The notes: generated by a model not told the origin, from the letters alone. 64,000 nucleotides of DNA from Sinorhizobium meliloti (GCF_035610345.1 NZ_CP141214.1:838230-902229), one strand, 5' to 3'; positions 8,956-17,613 are shown, counted from the first letter of the stretch. Numbers and translations: made by a program.

Positions 8956-9717
8956 CACCCGGCTCCTCCGAGGTATTCGCGTTGGGTTTGGCCAACGGCG
9001 CCGATTCGAATATGGCCCGCTCCTGTCTGTGTGCCGCCATATTCGATGACAAACGAGTCTGATGAGTTGAGACAGCTTGAGTCTCCCTCAGCCTAGCGGA
9101 ATCTCTCGCACTTGCTGGTGCTATGTTACTCCTGTTCGGTGGTATCGTCGTTGACAACGATCAAAGGCGCAAAATTCCGCGGCCGGCCGTTCACGGCGGC
9201 CGGTGAAAACACCCGCAGGCACGCACTGTCCCGTCCACGAACGTGTCAGCCCCACCACCGATCGGGACTTATGCCAAAAGAGGGGCGGCGATGGTGGCGC
9301 CGCAAGGTTCATTAGGTCGACAGCAGCCGTACCCTAGGAGTCTTGTGAAAGAAGAAATACAAGATCTCGTACAGTTTACAATGGTAGCGAAAGCGCGACG
9401 TAGTGTTTTTATTGGAAGATTCGTTAGATCCAAATAAATGTTTGGAAATCACGCCCAGAATACATAGCATATGAAGATTCGATGAAATATCTCAATAAAC
9501 AGCCGTCAAATTCCGCCATGGCGCTCAATCCCCAACTCCTGGCCCGCCAAATGACGCGCCACACTGGCATAGGGATGCGGGTCGGGCGATCAAAAACAGG
9601 GCGCGGCTGCCGTTTACGATTGTCCATCGCTCCACACTTGTAATGATTACCTGCACCTGGAGCCGTTCACGCCCAAGCGGGTGCGCCCAGTCTCGCAAAT
9701 GCACACCCGTTGGACGC
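8956..9717. other. 762-bp intergenic region with a FixK-type box
   Basis: Apart from the site at 9151-9164 I see no supported gene. Short frames on both strands (for example 9424-9627 minus) lack family resemblance. The stretch 9340-9500 is more AT-rich than its surroundings. Confidence 0.45.
9151..9164. promoter_or_regulatory. Candidate FixK/FNR box
   Basis: TTGACAACGATCAA fits the TTGA-N6-TCAA consensus of rhizobial FixK sites exactly. It lies 196 bp upstream of the cytochrome gene (minus strand) and no other gene start is closer. The distance is longer than usual, so function depends on where transcription begins. Confidence 0.4.
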
Positions 9718-11022
9718 TCACGCCGCCTCGCCCGTCACGCGCCAGATCACGTCGCCGACATCGTCCGCCACCAACAAGGAGCCGTCCGGGCCGAGGGTAA
9801 CTCCAACCGGCCGTCCATAGGACGCCCGCTCGTCGGCCGAAAGGAAGCCGGTCAGAATGTCGCGCGGGGGGCCGGCGGGGCGTCCATTTACGAACGGTAC
9901 GAAGGCAACCTTGTAGCCGCTCAGCGAGCTGCGGTTCCAGGAACCATGCTGACCGATCACCATTCCATCCGGGAAGCCGGGCAGAGTGCCTGCGGGAAGC
10001 CAGCAAAGACCGAGTGATGCAGTGTGTCCGCCCAAGGCATAGTCCGGCGTCAAAGCGGTTGGGACCAAGGCCGGATCCTGCGGCACCCTGTGGTCCACGA
10101 TCTGCCCCCAGTAGCAAAAGGGCCATCCATAAAAGCCACCGTCGCGAACGGATGTCAGATAGTCAGGAGGCGTCTCGTCGCCCAGCCCATCGCGCTCATT
10201 GACGACCGTCCAGAGTGCACCTGTCGTTGGCTCCCATGCCATGCCTACCGGGTTCCGCAAACCGGCGGCAAATATGCGGCGTTTACCACTCTCGAGGTCA
10301 AGCTCGTGAATGGCCGCCCGTCCTTCCTCTGCCGCCATGCCGCGCTCGCCTATGTTGCTGAGCGACCCGACGCCGATGAAGAGCTTTCGTCCATCGCGGC
10401 TGGCAAGCAGGCTGCGTGTCCAGTGCCCGCCGCCCTTGAAATCTGCCAGCTTTCGCCCTGTCGCGCGGATGCTGGTGTCGCCCGTTTCATAGGGGAACGC
10501 GACCACCCCGTCTGTGTTGCCGACATATAAGGTATCGCCCAGCAACGCCATGCCGAACGGTTGATTGAGCCGGTCGAGAAATACGGTGCGTATTTCGGCC
10601 CAGCCGTCGCCGTCCGCATCACGCAAAAGCGAGATGCGGTTCGGACTTGCGCCCACTGCAGCGGCGCGTTTCATTGTGGTGAACATGGCGTAGTCGAAGG
10701 CAGATTTTATGCCCCCCGGCTCGCTGAGCGCCTCGGCGACCAGTACGTCGCCATTCGGCAACACCTCAATCCAGCGGGGATGTTTGAGCCCGGCCGCGAA
10801 TGCGTTCACCTTCAGTCCAGCCGCCGCAGTCGGCACTTGCCCATCGGTCCATCCCCTGGCCGTAGGCATTTTCAGGGTGGGAATGCCCTGGGGCTTGGCT
10901 CCCGGGATATTCGGGGCGCTACCATAGGCGGGTTCCACAGAAGCGCCGTTCTGGCGGCGCACGAGGATTGCGGCGGCACCGATCAGTGCGACCAATCGAC
11001 CAAAAACGTCTGACAGGCCCAT
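9718..11022 (-). CDS. PQQ-dependent sugar dehydrogenase / sorbosone dehydrogenase family
   Basis: A 434-aa protein with an N-terminal hydrophobic anchor or signal (about 8-22) and a six-bladed beta-propeller of the soluble glucose/sorbosone dehydrogenase type. Typical segments are visible: LKHPRWIEVLPNGDVLVAE (about 77-95), FGMALLGDTLYVGNTDG, LRNPVGMAWEPTTG, VNERDGLGDETPPDY, WPFCYWG, and HGSWNRS near the C-terminus. Such enzymes oxidise sugars in the periplasm using PQQ or a related quinone. No PQQ biosynthesis gene is in the window. It is divergent from the flavodoxin-fold gene at 11263. Confidence 0.9.
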   Translation of the reverse strand: MGLSDVFGRLVALIGAAAILVRRQNGASVEPAYGSAPNIPGAKPQGIPTLKMPTARGWTDGQVPTAAAGLKVNAFAAGLKHPRWIEVLPNGDVLVAEALSEPGGIKSAFDYAMFTTMKRAAAVGASPNRISLLRDADGDGWAEIRTVFLDRLNQPFGMALLGDTLYVGNTDGVVAFPYETGDTSIRATGRKLADFKGGGHWTRSLLASRDGRKLFIGVGSLSNIGERGMAAEEGRAAIHELDLESGKRRIFAAGLRNPVGMAWEPTTGALWTVVNERDGLGDETPPDYLTSVRDGGFYGWPFCYWGQIVDHRVPQDPALVPTALTPDYALGGHTASLGLCWLPAGTLPGFPDGMVIGQHGSWNRSSLSGYKVAFVPFVNGRPAGPPRDILTGFLSADERASYGRPVGVTLGPDGSLLVADDVGDVIWRVTGEAA

Positions 11023-11206
11023 GTATCCTCCTAACCTTTTGCGAAAGCTAGCCGAAGCGCCCGCGGGTGGATACCCTCAAACTGCATTGTTCTGTGGCTG
11101 GGAAACGTCTCCTGTTGCCGATTGCCTGATCCGGCAGCGCCACTATCGCGGTCGCTCGCGTCTCCTTCGCACGCGTCGGAGGACGGGAGGCCAAAGCCGC
11201 CCTATC

Positions 11207-11231
11207 GGAACAATCGGCGTCGTGGTCGATT
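11207..11231 (+). promoter_or_regulatory. Putative RpoE2/EcfG-type promoter
   Basis: GGAAC at 11207-11211, 18-nt spacer, TT at 11230-11231. It stands 32 nt before the ATG of the flavodoxin-fold gene, a normal distance for a short leader. The -10 context is ATT rather than the preferred GTT. Confidence 0.5.
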
Positions 11232-11262
11232 ACAATAGAACTTGCCAGCTACGTTGGATGGG

Positions 11263-12375
11263 ATGATGGCAAAGATCCCAGGGACGCAATCTCTCCCGCC
11301 AGTGCTTGAGCCGCGAACGGGAACGCCAAGCCCCAGGCTGGCCGAGAACGAATTTCGCCGCCGCTTCCTCAGCCGTTTCCAAGACCCGGTTTTCAGCGGT
11401 CTTCGATCGGAACTGGATAAGATCGCCGCGGCGGCTTGGGATGCCTATTCCAACGAGCGAAAAGCACCCAACACGCGCAAGGCCGGCACTGCCTTCAAGG
11501 ACCCCGATTACGACCTGTCCGTCGATTGGCTCGCGGCGCGCGACGCAATTTATGCTGCGCAAGAGCGTCACTCGGACCGTCGGGGTCCCGCGCGCATCCT
11601 GTTGATCAGCGGGTCATCGCGCAGCGAACACACTTGTCCCGGCGAAATGTCGAAATCCTATCGGCTGACGCGCATCGCGCAGGAAACGATTGATCAAACG
11701 GCGGGGGTCAAGACCAGCATACTCGAGTTGCACCGCCTTACTTCGGAATATGGGCGAACGATCCACCCGTGCAAAGCCTGCTTTTCCACCTCGCCGGCCC
11801 TCTGCCACTGGCCGTGCTCCTGCTATCCCAACTACTCGCTTGGCCAGGTCGACGACTGGATGAACGACATCTATCCGATGTGGGTAGAGGCGCACGGCAT
11901 CATGATCGTCACGCCTGTGAACTGGTATCAGGTCTCGTCGCCGGTAAAGCTGATGATGGATCGGCTCGTTTGCGCGGATGGCGGCAATCCGGACCCCACC
12001 CTGACACAGGGCAAGGATGCAAAGCTCGCAAAGGCGCTTGAACTCCAAGGCTGGGACTATCCTCGGCATCTCGCCGGGCGGCTCTTCTCCGTCATCGTTC
12101 ACGGGGACGTGGAGGGGGCCGAGAACGTTCGACGCAGCCTGTCCGACTGGCTGTGCTACATGCATCTCGAACCTGCGGGGCCCTTGGCGGAGATGGATCG
12201 CTATATCGGCTACTGGAAGCCATACGCGCTCAGTCACCAGGAGCTTGATGCGGATGAGGCGGTGCAGGAAGAGGTCCGCAATGCGGCGCGAACATTGGTC
12301 GAGGCGGTGATGCTCAAACGCGCCGGCAAGCTCGTTTCGGCCGGTGGCGAGCTCCCGGCCCCACGGCAGAAATAG
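11263..12375 (+). CDS. Flavodoxin-family NAD(P)H oxidoreductase
   Basis: A 370-aa protein whose residues about 105-300 form an NADPH-dependent FMN-reductase/flavodoxin fold: RILLISGSSRSEHT is the phosphate-binding loop for FMN, and TPVNWYQVSSPVKLMMDR is the characteristic second flavin segment. A Cys-rich stretch (CKACFSTSPALCHWPCSC) lies between them and recalls iron-sulfur flavoproteins. The N-terminal 100 residues are a hydrophilic extension. The role is likely quinone or electrophile reduction under stress, in line with the RpoE2-type promoter. Start: ATG at 11263 or the adjacent ATG at 11266; an in-frame TTG at 11242 is unlikely. Confidence 0.85.
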   Translation: MMAKIPGTQSLPPVLEPRTGTPSPRLAENEFRRRFLSRFQDPVFSGLRSELDKIAAAAWDAYSNERKAPNTRKAGTAFKDPDYDLSVDWLAARDAIYAAQERHSDRRGPARILLISGSSRSEHTCPGEMSKSYRLTRIAQETIDQTAGVKTSILELHRLTSEYGRTIHPCKACFSTSPALCHWPCSCYPNYSLGQVDDWMNDIYPMWVEAHGIMIVTPVNWYQVSSPVKLMMDRLVCADGGNPDPTLTQGKDAKLAKALELQGWDYPRHLAGRLFSVIVHGDVEGAENVRRSLSDWLCYMHLEPAGPLAEMDRYIGYWKPYALSHQELDADEAVQEEVRNAARTLVEAVMLKRAGKLVSAGGELPAPRQK

Positions 12376-12405
12376 TCAAGCTCTGGCCCTTGCGAAGCGA
12401 TCCGA

Positions 12406-12430
12406 GGAACAACTCATATCCAGGAGCGTT
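12406..12430 (+). promoter_or_regulatory. Putative RpoE2/EcfG-type promoter
   Basis: GGAAC at 12406-12410, 18-nt spacer, then TT at 12429-12430 within a CGTT context, which is the full preferred -10. It is 24 nt upstream of the PRC-barrel gene start at 12454. This is the best of the five matches in the window. Confidence 0.6.
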
Positions 12431-12453
12431 GGGCCACCAAAGGAGGAATAACG

Positions 12454-12822
12454 ATGGCCGACCCTAATCTGCATCAATCGCATGACCTCATCGCCAGCGA
12501 CATGGTCGTGGGCACCACTGTCTACGACATGAACGGCAATCAGGTAGGCTCAATAGAGAGGATCATCCTGGAAAAGCGCGGTGGACGCGTCGCCTATGCC
12601 GTGATGAGCTTCGGCGGCTTTCTCGGGGTTGGACATGAACACTACCCGCTTCCCTGGGAAATGCTCGACTACAATACGGATCTCGGCGGGTTCCAGGTGA
12701 ACATCACAAAGGAACAAGTCGAAGGAGCCCCGCGCTATCCCGCAGACCGGGAATATGACTGGGGGCCCGAAAGCGGCCGTAAAGTCTACGATTATTACGG
12801 GATTCCGCCCTACTGGGTATGA
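12454..12822 (+). CDS. PRC-barrel domain protein
   Basis: A 122-aa protein made of one PRC-barrel (about residues 15-90: GTTVYDMNGNQVGSIERIIL..., VMSFGGFLGVGHEHYPLPWEML) and a Tyr-rich tail (YDYYGIPPYWV). PRC-barrels occur in RNA-processing and photosynthetic proteins and, in rhizobia, in many stand-alone stress-induced proteins of unknown role. Ribosome site AAAGGAGGAATAACG. It is close kin to the double PRC protein at 17614, which shares the Tyr-rich ending (YYGYPYYWK). Confidence 0.92.
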   Translation: MADPNLHQSHDLIASDMVVGTTVYDMNGNQVGSIERIILEKRGGRVAYAVMSFGGFLGVGHEHYPLPWEMLDYNTDLGGFQVNITKEQVEGAPRYPADREYDWGPESGRKVYDYYGIPPYWV

Positions 12823-12993
12823 ATTCGCAAATGCTCAGCGCTCCGCGTCCGCGTTGCTCGGGGAGTGCTGACCATTGCCGCTTCGCTGCCGGATTATGAT
12901 TTCGAGCGGTGTTCATCGCGGAGCGCCTTGACGGCAAGCGCCAACAGGACGTGATCTATCCGCCTGGATCGTTACCACTCCGAGAGCGCGCTG

Positions 12994-13224
12994 CTAAGTA
13001 CTCTCCCGCGCTGCTCTCGGGGCTTTCCAGGTCTCGTGTCCTTGCGCCCCCGGACGGGGGCCTCGCGCAGTTTCGGCTGCGTCATCAGGGGCTCGTTGAC
13101 GGGTGAGACGGCCGGCCGCATACCCAGCTTCAAATGCTTCGCGTGTTCGTGCCATGTCACGGTTGCACCGGGCAACATGTCCCAGCCCTCGCCACCATTC
13201 TTCCCAAGCATCCGTTACTTGCAT
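12994..13224 (-). CDS. Small hypothetical protein (76 aa)
   Basis: The ATG at 13224 is preceded by a strong AGGGAGG ribosome site at a good distance. The 76-aa product has a Trp-rich, amphipathic N-terminal half (DAWEEWWRGLGHVARCNRDM, then EAFEAGYAAGR) and a disordered basic tail. I do not recognise a family. The longer open frame to 13458 reads as leader sequence: it contains the MarR-type operator (13404-13424) and has no codon pattern of its own. Confidence 0.55.
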   Translation of the reverse strand: MQVTDAWEEWWRGLGHVARCNRDMARTREAFEAGYAAGRLTRQRAPDDAAETARGPRPGAQGHETWKAPRAAREST

Positions 13225-13689
13225 CTGAACCTCCCTGGCGCAGCCGGGACCGCTTCGTGTGGAAGTTGAGTCGACCGGGTCGTCGGCCGCATTGCTGGCG
13301 AGGTCGTCCGAGGTGACACTATTCAGCAGCAATACACTTCGCGAGCCCGCCGTTTGCCCTTTGGAACTACGTCGCGCGCATTCCCGGCTGAGTGCCAAGC
13401 AATATATATCATAGCATGATATATGCAAAGAATGTAATCGGTGCCTTTCGGCGCACATTGCACCGTTCAGCTCGTCAAGCGTTGATTGTCATGCTTCTGT
13501 CCTATGGGCCTCTTGCAAACCTCAGCACGATTGCTCGCCTCTCGCGAACGCGGATTCAAGTTGCCTCCACGAGAAGTCATTCGCACCCGGCGCGGTGGGC
13601 GTTCTGGTGTCAGACCCGGTTAGTCGTCTATTCAACACCAACTGCTCAGCGTTTCCCTGAAAACGGAAGGCCGATTCGGGCGACTGAAG
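13225..13689. other. Intergenic/leader region carrying MarR operator copy 1
   Basis: Besides the operator at 13404-13424, nothing is supported. A plus-strand frame at 13392-13721 overlaps the operator and resembles nothing. If the operator serves the 76-aa gene, the leader is about 180 nt. Confidence 0.4.
13404..13424. promoter_or_regulatory. MarR-type operator, copy 1
   Basis: Core ATATCAT-AGC-ATGATAT, extended by two more paired bases on each side to a perfect 9-bp-arm palindrome. Near-identical sites occur at 15048 and 15725, the last directly in front of the marR gene. Confidence 0.65.
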
Positions 13690-14928
13690 CTAATGTGATC
13701 CTGGTTTCACGGTCGTCCTGATCCTCGCCACTGCCTCGAGCGTGCGGTGGACCGGACACTTGTCGGCAATTTCGGCGATCTTGCCGCGAAGCTCCTCCGA
13801 GACCCCGCCATCGATAGAAATGACGCGTTCGAAACGATCGATCCTGCCGCTGCCGCTGCGTTCCGGTTCGGTGCACTCCTCGCAATCTTTTGCATGGATC
13901 TTCGCATGCGAGACGTCGACGCCGATGCGTCCGAGCGACAGCTGCTTATGGTCGGCATAGAGGCGCAGCGTCATCGAGGTGCAGGCGCCAAGAGCAATGG
14001 ACAGGAAGTCATAGGGCGATGGTCCGGAATCGAGCCCACCCACGCTCTCGGGTTCATCGGCGAACAGCCGATGACCGCCAGCCTGAATCGCGTTCTGAAA
14101 CTTGCCTTCGCCCGTTTCCATCACACGCACATGTTCAATTGGTCCGGTGCCCTGCGGCGTATCGGCGGCAAGATAGCGCGTCAGCCATGACGAAATGATC
14201 CGTCCGGCAAAGGCCGCGTCCTCAGGGTCGGTGAGCAGGTGATCGGCACTGTCGAGCGAAACAAAACTTTTCGGATGCCTCGCCGCGCTGAAGATCTCAG
14301 TAGCGTTCTCGATTCCGACCGTCTGGTCCAACGGCGCGTGAAGAATGAGAAGCGGTTTTCTCAGGCTCGCAACAGAGTCTTTTATGCGCTGTGCACGCGC
14401 GTCTTCGACAAATTGCTTTCTGATGAGGAACCTGCGCCCGGCAAGATCAACTTCGGCCGACCCGGTCTTCTCGATCTCCTCGAGACTCGCTCCGAAGTTC
14501 TTCAAGACGTGGCCAACATCGGCCGGCGCACCGATCGTAGCAACGGCGCGGACCTCAGGAATGTCCCCGGCGACGGCCAGGACGGCGGCGCCGCCGAGCG
14601 AGTGGCCGATCAGAAGCGACGGCGCTTGATAGTGTTGGCGCAAATAGTCGGCGGCTGAGAGCAGGTCGGCAACATTGGAGGAGAAATTGGTCGAGCCGAA
14701 CTCACCTTCGCTCGACCCCAACCCCGTGAAGTCGAAACGCAGGACAGCGATACCTTCGCGAGCCAGCTCTGCTGCAACACGGCGCGCTCCCGCGAGATCC
14801 TTGGAACAGGTGAAGCAATGGGCAAAAAGCGCGTAGGCGCGCAATGGCCCGTTGGGCAGATCAAGGCGCGCGGCGAGCGTCGCGCCGGAATGGCCGGGAA
14901 ATTGAAGCCGTTGCGAGTTGAAAGACAT
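13690..14928 (-). CDS. Bifunctional alpha/beta hydrolase - OsmC family protein
   Basis: A 412-aa fusion. Residues 1-255 are an alpha/beta hydrolase with the nucleophile elbow GHSLGGAA (about 107-114) and a C-terminal histidine in SADHLL. Residues about 270-405 are an OsmC/Ohr domain with the two family cysteines in GACTSMTL and DKCPVHRTL. OsmC domains reduce organic hydroperoxides through these cysteines. The hydrolase may process an ester or acyl peroxide, but its substrate is unknown. It is divergent from the membrane-protein gene at 15087, with a MarR-type operator between them, consistent with induction by peroxide or electrophile stress. Confidence 0.93.
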   Translation of the reverse strand: MSFNSQRLQFPGHSGATLAARLDLPNGPLRAYALFAHCFTCSKDLAGARRVAAELAREGIAVLRFDFTGLGSSEGEFGSTNFSSNVADLLSAADYLRQHYQAPSLLIGHSLGGAAVLAVAGDIPEVRAVATIGAPADVGHVLKNFGASLEEIEKTGSAEVDLAGRRFLIRKQFVEDARAQRIKDSVASLRKPLLILHAPLDQTVGIENATEIFSAARHPKSFVSLDSADHLLTDPEDAAFAGRIISSWLTRYLAADTPQGTGPIEHVRVMETGEGKFQNAIQAGGHRLFADEPESVGGLDSGPSPYDFLSIALGACTSMTLRLYADHKQLSLGRIGVDVSHAKIHAKDCEECTEPERSGSGRIDRFERVISIDGGVSEELRGKIAEIADKCPVHRTLEAVARIRTTVKPGSH

Positions 14929-15047
14929 GGTGACTTCTCCGCTGCAAGGAAATCATCATTCTACATGCGCAAGACCATACGGCGAGACAGAATGGCGCCG
15001 GCGCCTTTGAACTCGGGCTCACTTCAAGAGTTTCCTTGAACATAAAT

Positions 15048-15066
15048 TGTATCATGCTATGATATA
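15048..15066. promoter_or_regulatory. MarR-type operator, copy 2, over a sigma70-like -10
   Basis: Core TATCAT-GCT-ATGATA. It covers the TATGAT hexamer (15058-15063) of a plausible promoter whose -35 is TTGAAC (15036-15041, 16-nt spacer). The site is 20 nt before the gene at 15087 and 120 nt from the divergent hydrolase-OsmC gene, so it could control both. Confidence 0.65.
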
Positions 15067-15086
15067 AATGATGGAGGAGGAGAGAC

Positions 15087-15500
15087 ATGGCCGAAACGAA
15101 TGACAGCGGTTGGGCGGCGTACCGACCTTCCAAGAGCGTATGGTTCTGGTCGGTTGTCGGCTCATCGATACTGACTATGGTCGTCGGTTTCACATGGGGC
15201 GGTTGGACGACAGCAGGGCGTGCCGGAACCATGGCCGATCTCGCGGTCCGGCAGGCTCGTGCAGAGCTCATTTCAAACGTTTGCGTGCACAATTTCGTGT
15301 CCGCCCCCGACGCGGCACAAAACCTTGTTGAACTCAAGTCGAAGTCCAGTTGGGAACAAGACAATTTCATCGAGGAGGGGGGCTGGGCGGTCGTTGCCGG
15401 TCTGTCGAAGCCGGTTCCGGATGCGGCCGATACCTGTGCCGATGCGCTTGTAAGCTTGGAGGAACTTCCATCGCTCTCGGAAGCCGAGACGAGCAGCTGA
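15087..15500 (+). CDS. Small membrane-anchored hypothetical protein
   Basis: A 137-aa protein with one N-terminal membrane helix (about residues 17-40, WFWSVVGSSILTMVVGF...) followed by an extracytoplasmic domain with two cysteines. Its features match a family frequent in rhizobia with no assigned function. Ribosome site GGAGGAGGAGAGAC. A MarR-type operator sits just upstream and a strong hairpin terminator just downstream, so it is probably a single-gene transcript in the MarR regulon. Confidence 0.8.
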   Translation: MAETNDSGWAAYRPSKSVWFWSVVGSSILTMVVGFTWGGWTTAGRAGTMADLAVRQARAELISNVCVHNFVSAPDAAQNLVELKSKSSWEQDNFIEEGGWAVVAGLSKPVPDAADTCADALVSLEELPSLSEAETSS

Positions 15501-15544
15501 ACGGCGTCTTTGGGCGAATATTGGCTGTGGCGGCTGGGGCGAGG

Positions 15545-15581
15545 GAAGGGGCAGCCTGAAATGATTTCAGGCTGCCCCTTC
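15545..15581. terminator. Strong hairpin terminator
   Basis: Perfect 18-bp inverted repeat (GAAGGGGCAGCCTGAAAT and its complement around one base), 45 bp after the stop at 15500. The downstream T-tract is weak, so it may work mainly by the stem or in both directions. Confidence 0.8.
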
Positions 15582-15724
15582 GGCATTTGATTTATACCTC
15601 AGCTTGCCAAAGACATGCCCTCGCAATGACAGCATTTGGCGATATAGTTCGCGAGCGCGGCACTTTACGGCATTCAGAGAAGTGGGCGCGCTCGCGCCTC
15701 CTCCCTCCAGAGGTGCAGCCAGTA

Positions 15725-15743
15725 TATATCATAACGTGATATA
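15725..15743. promoter_or_regulatory. MarR-type operator, copy 3 (autoregulation)
   Basis: Core ATATCAT-AAC-GTGATAT with one arm mismatch, 18 nt before the marR start at 15761. The position fits autorepression. Confidence 0.65.
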
Positions 15744-15760
15744 AACAAAGGATGTTACGA

Positions 15761-16234
15761 ATGGCCTCAGGCGCAGGTTCTAGGTCCCGCACACAAGTCC
15801 CTGAGATTGCCGATGAGGAGGCACTTGATCCAGGGGTGTTCGAGGGTCTGGCCGGAGTCAGGCTGGCCATGCGTCGCTTCCTCTCCTTTAGCGAGGCGGT
15901 CCTTTCCGAGGCGGGTGTGACGTCGCAACAATATCAAGCACTGCTGGTACTCAAAGTTGCTCCCCAAAGCCGAATCATGCTCCGACAACTCGCCGAAGAG
16001 ATGCTGATACAACATCACGGCGCGGTTCAGCTCGTTGACCGGCTGGTGGCGGCTGGACTGGCACTGCGGTTCCCATCGGCCGACGACAAACGCCGCGTCC
16101 TTGTCGGCCTCACCGATTATGGCGAACGGGTTCTGAACTTCCTGGCCAAAAGACATCTGGGTGCGATGCTCGATAACGAGCCGTTGCTGATTGAATCTCT
16201 CTCGCGTCTTCGCGCATTGGCGCGTACCGGATAA
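15761..16234 (+). CDS. MarR-family transcriptional regulator
   Basis: A 157-aa regulator with the MarR fold: helical dimer segment (about 25-55), winged helix (TSQQYQALLVLKVAP..., then LAEEMLIQHHGAVQLVDRLVAAGL as recognition helix, about 60-115) and the wing with DDKRRVLVGLT. The protein contains no cysteine, so it cannot be a thiol-based OhrR sensor even though it lies next to an OsmC gene; a ligand-binding mode is more likely. Its predicted operator is repeated in front of the neighbouring stress genes. Start at 15761 has AAAGGATG upstream at a proper distance; an ATG at 15752 is too close to it. Confidence 0.9.
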   Translation: MASGAGSRSRTQVPEIADEEALDPGVFEGLAGVRLAMRRFLSFSEAVLSEAGVTSQQYQALLVLKVAPQSRIMLRQLAEEMLIQHHGAVQLVDRLVAAGLALRFPSADDKRRVLVGLTDYGERVLNFLAKRHLGAMLDNEPLLIESLSRLRALARTG

Positions 16235-16935
16235 CCCCCGGTCCAGTCCGCTGGTCGCGCACGGGGCGAACCGCCCAAACAATACAATCCGGATCCCCGG
16301 CTCGGAGATGAATTCGAAGTCGGATACCGCAAGGTTCTCAGAGCGGCCCCTTTACGGAGGCGGCCCGCCGTGTCGTACCTTCCTGAAAATCCGCAACGCG
16401 TGACGCGCCTGGCAGGGCGGGACAGCCTGTGCAGCGGGCGATGTTCTCTGCCATCTTTGTCCAGCGGCATAGGCACGGCCAGCAGACCGGCGCTGTAAAC
16501 TAGCGCTTTCAAGATGCACCTGGTTTCTGAGTTGGCTTTCGCAAGGGCAGCGTCCGGGCCGTCCATAGCCGCCGAACTGAAGTGCCGTGGGATGTTCCGA
16601 GTATGAACAAGATTTAATATTTCTAAGTGAGAGGCGGTTTGCAGGATAAAACGAGGAACAGCGGTCAATTCACCGAGCTCTCATCCGATCTCTAGAGAGG
16701 CAAGCAATCTCTCTGCGGGACAGATCTGATAGGAGGAACAAGCACTTCTCTTTCCGGTGGTGGAGGGTCATAGTCTTCATCAGGATCTACTCTGCCTGTC
16801 GCAATATCGGATATAGTACTACTACACTATACTTTTTGATGCATTAAAGACGGAGCGACGGCAACCTGCGGCTGGTTGCGGCGCCTGCATGCTCGGGCCA
16901 ACCTAACATCCCATCCGAAAAAAGGAGTTGGAACG
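16235..16935. other. 701-bp intergenic region, no gene supported
   Basis: Open frames here are short or antisense and match nothing. An AT-rich patch at 16800-16850 may hold the promoter of the 66-aa gene at 16936. Confidence 0.45.
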
Positions 16936-17136
16936 ATGCAGCATGCTGCCGACGACCGTTCTCATCCAATTTATCCAGAGGAGCTGAACGACCTGCAGGT
17001 GCTTTTGCGCAGAGTCTTGAATGAGCGAAATCTCGCGATGGAAAGTGCCGAAGCAGAAGACATAGCAGCGACACTCATCGAGCTCTATCAGGGAGGTGTA
17101 CGGGATATTTCTTCTCTCCGGGCGCTCGTCGGCTAA
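16936..17136 (+). CDS. Small hypothetical protein (66 aa)
   Basis: A 66-aa acidic, helical protein. The ribosome site AAAGGAGTTGGAACG precedes the ATG at 16936. The second half (AEDIAATLIELYQGGVRDISSLRALV) looks like a compact helical bundle; small proteins of this pattern occur in many rhizobia without assigned function. It begins a cluster of stress-type genes on the plus strand. Confidence 0.68.
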   Translation: MQHAADDRSHPIYPEELNDLQVLLRRVLNERNLAMESAEAEDIAATLIELYQGGVRDISSLRALVG

Positions 17137-17256
17137 AGGCAGATCCACGCGTGGGCTGCCCGTCAGCCCTGTCTCGTGACGGCTCCGGACCGAACCGGAT
17201 GGCACCCTAAACATCGTTCACACGCTACTTTGACCAGCATCTTACGGGAGAGGGAA

Positions 17257-17565
17257 ATGAAGCAGGTAAGAAACCATCGCAAGCAGGAGGCGAGCCTCGC
17301 TAAGACGACCGGCAGCAAGACACGTCACGAGCGCCCGATGGGGCACCCGGACACCGGTGATTTGACCGATCCGACGGAGGTTTGGAAGGATGCCGAAACC
17401 ACGCCGCAAGGTGAATCGCGCCGTCAAACCAAGTCGCGTGGACAACGTGTGGCGGACGCCGGTGATCTCAAAGGAGGTGAACCGACCCCGTACGACATTG
17501 AAGTTCAGGCGGACAGCGTAGGCAAGCAAACGCAACGCGACAAACGCGTCGACAACGAAGATTAA
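17257..17565 (+). CDS. Hydrophilic, probably disordered small protein (102 aa)
   Basis: A 102-aa protein rich in Lys, Arg, Thr, Asp, Glu and Gly with almost no hydrophobic residues and no cysteine, so it is predicted to be intrinsically disordered. Ribosome site GGGAGAGGGAA before the ATG at 17257. Composition recalls stress-protective (hydrophilin-like) proteins, but that is an inference from composition alone. It lies 48 bp before the double PRC-barrel gene and may share its transcript. Confidence 0.65.
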   Translation: MKQVRNHRKQEASLAKTTGSKTRHERPMGHPDTGDLTDPTEVWKDAETTPQGESRRQTKSRGQRVADAGDLKGGEPTPYDIEVQADSVGKQTQRDKRVDNED

Positions 17566-17613
17566 ATAACAGCTCGCTGCGTGTGGCGGCGCACCCTCAG
17601 GAGGGGCGAGAGA

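Noticed and set aside
15761..16234. OhrR (thiol peroxide sensor) identity for the MarR-family protein
   Set aside because: The protein contains no cysteine, whereas OhrR needs a reactive N-terminal cysteine.
16117..16668. 183-aa minus-strand frame between marR and the 66-aa gene
   Set aside because: It overlaps the marR 3' end, lacks a ribosome site and has an Arg/Ser-rich composition typical of antisense frames.
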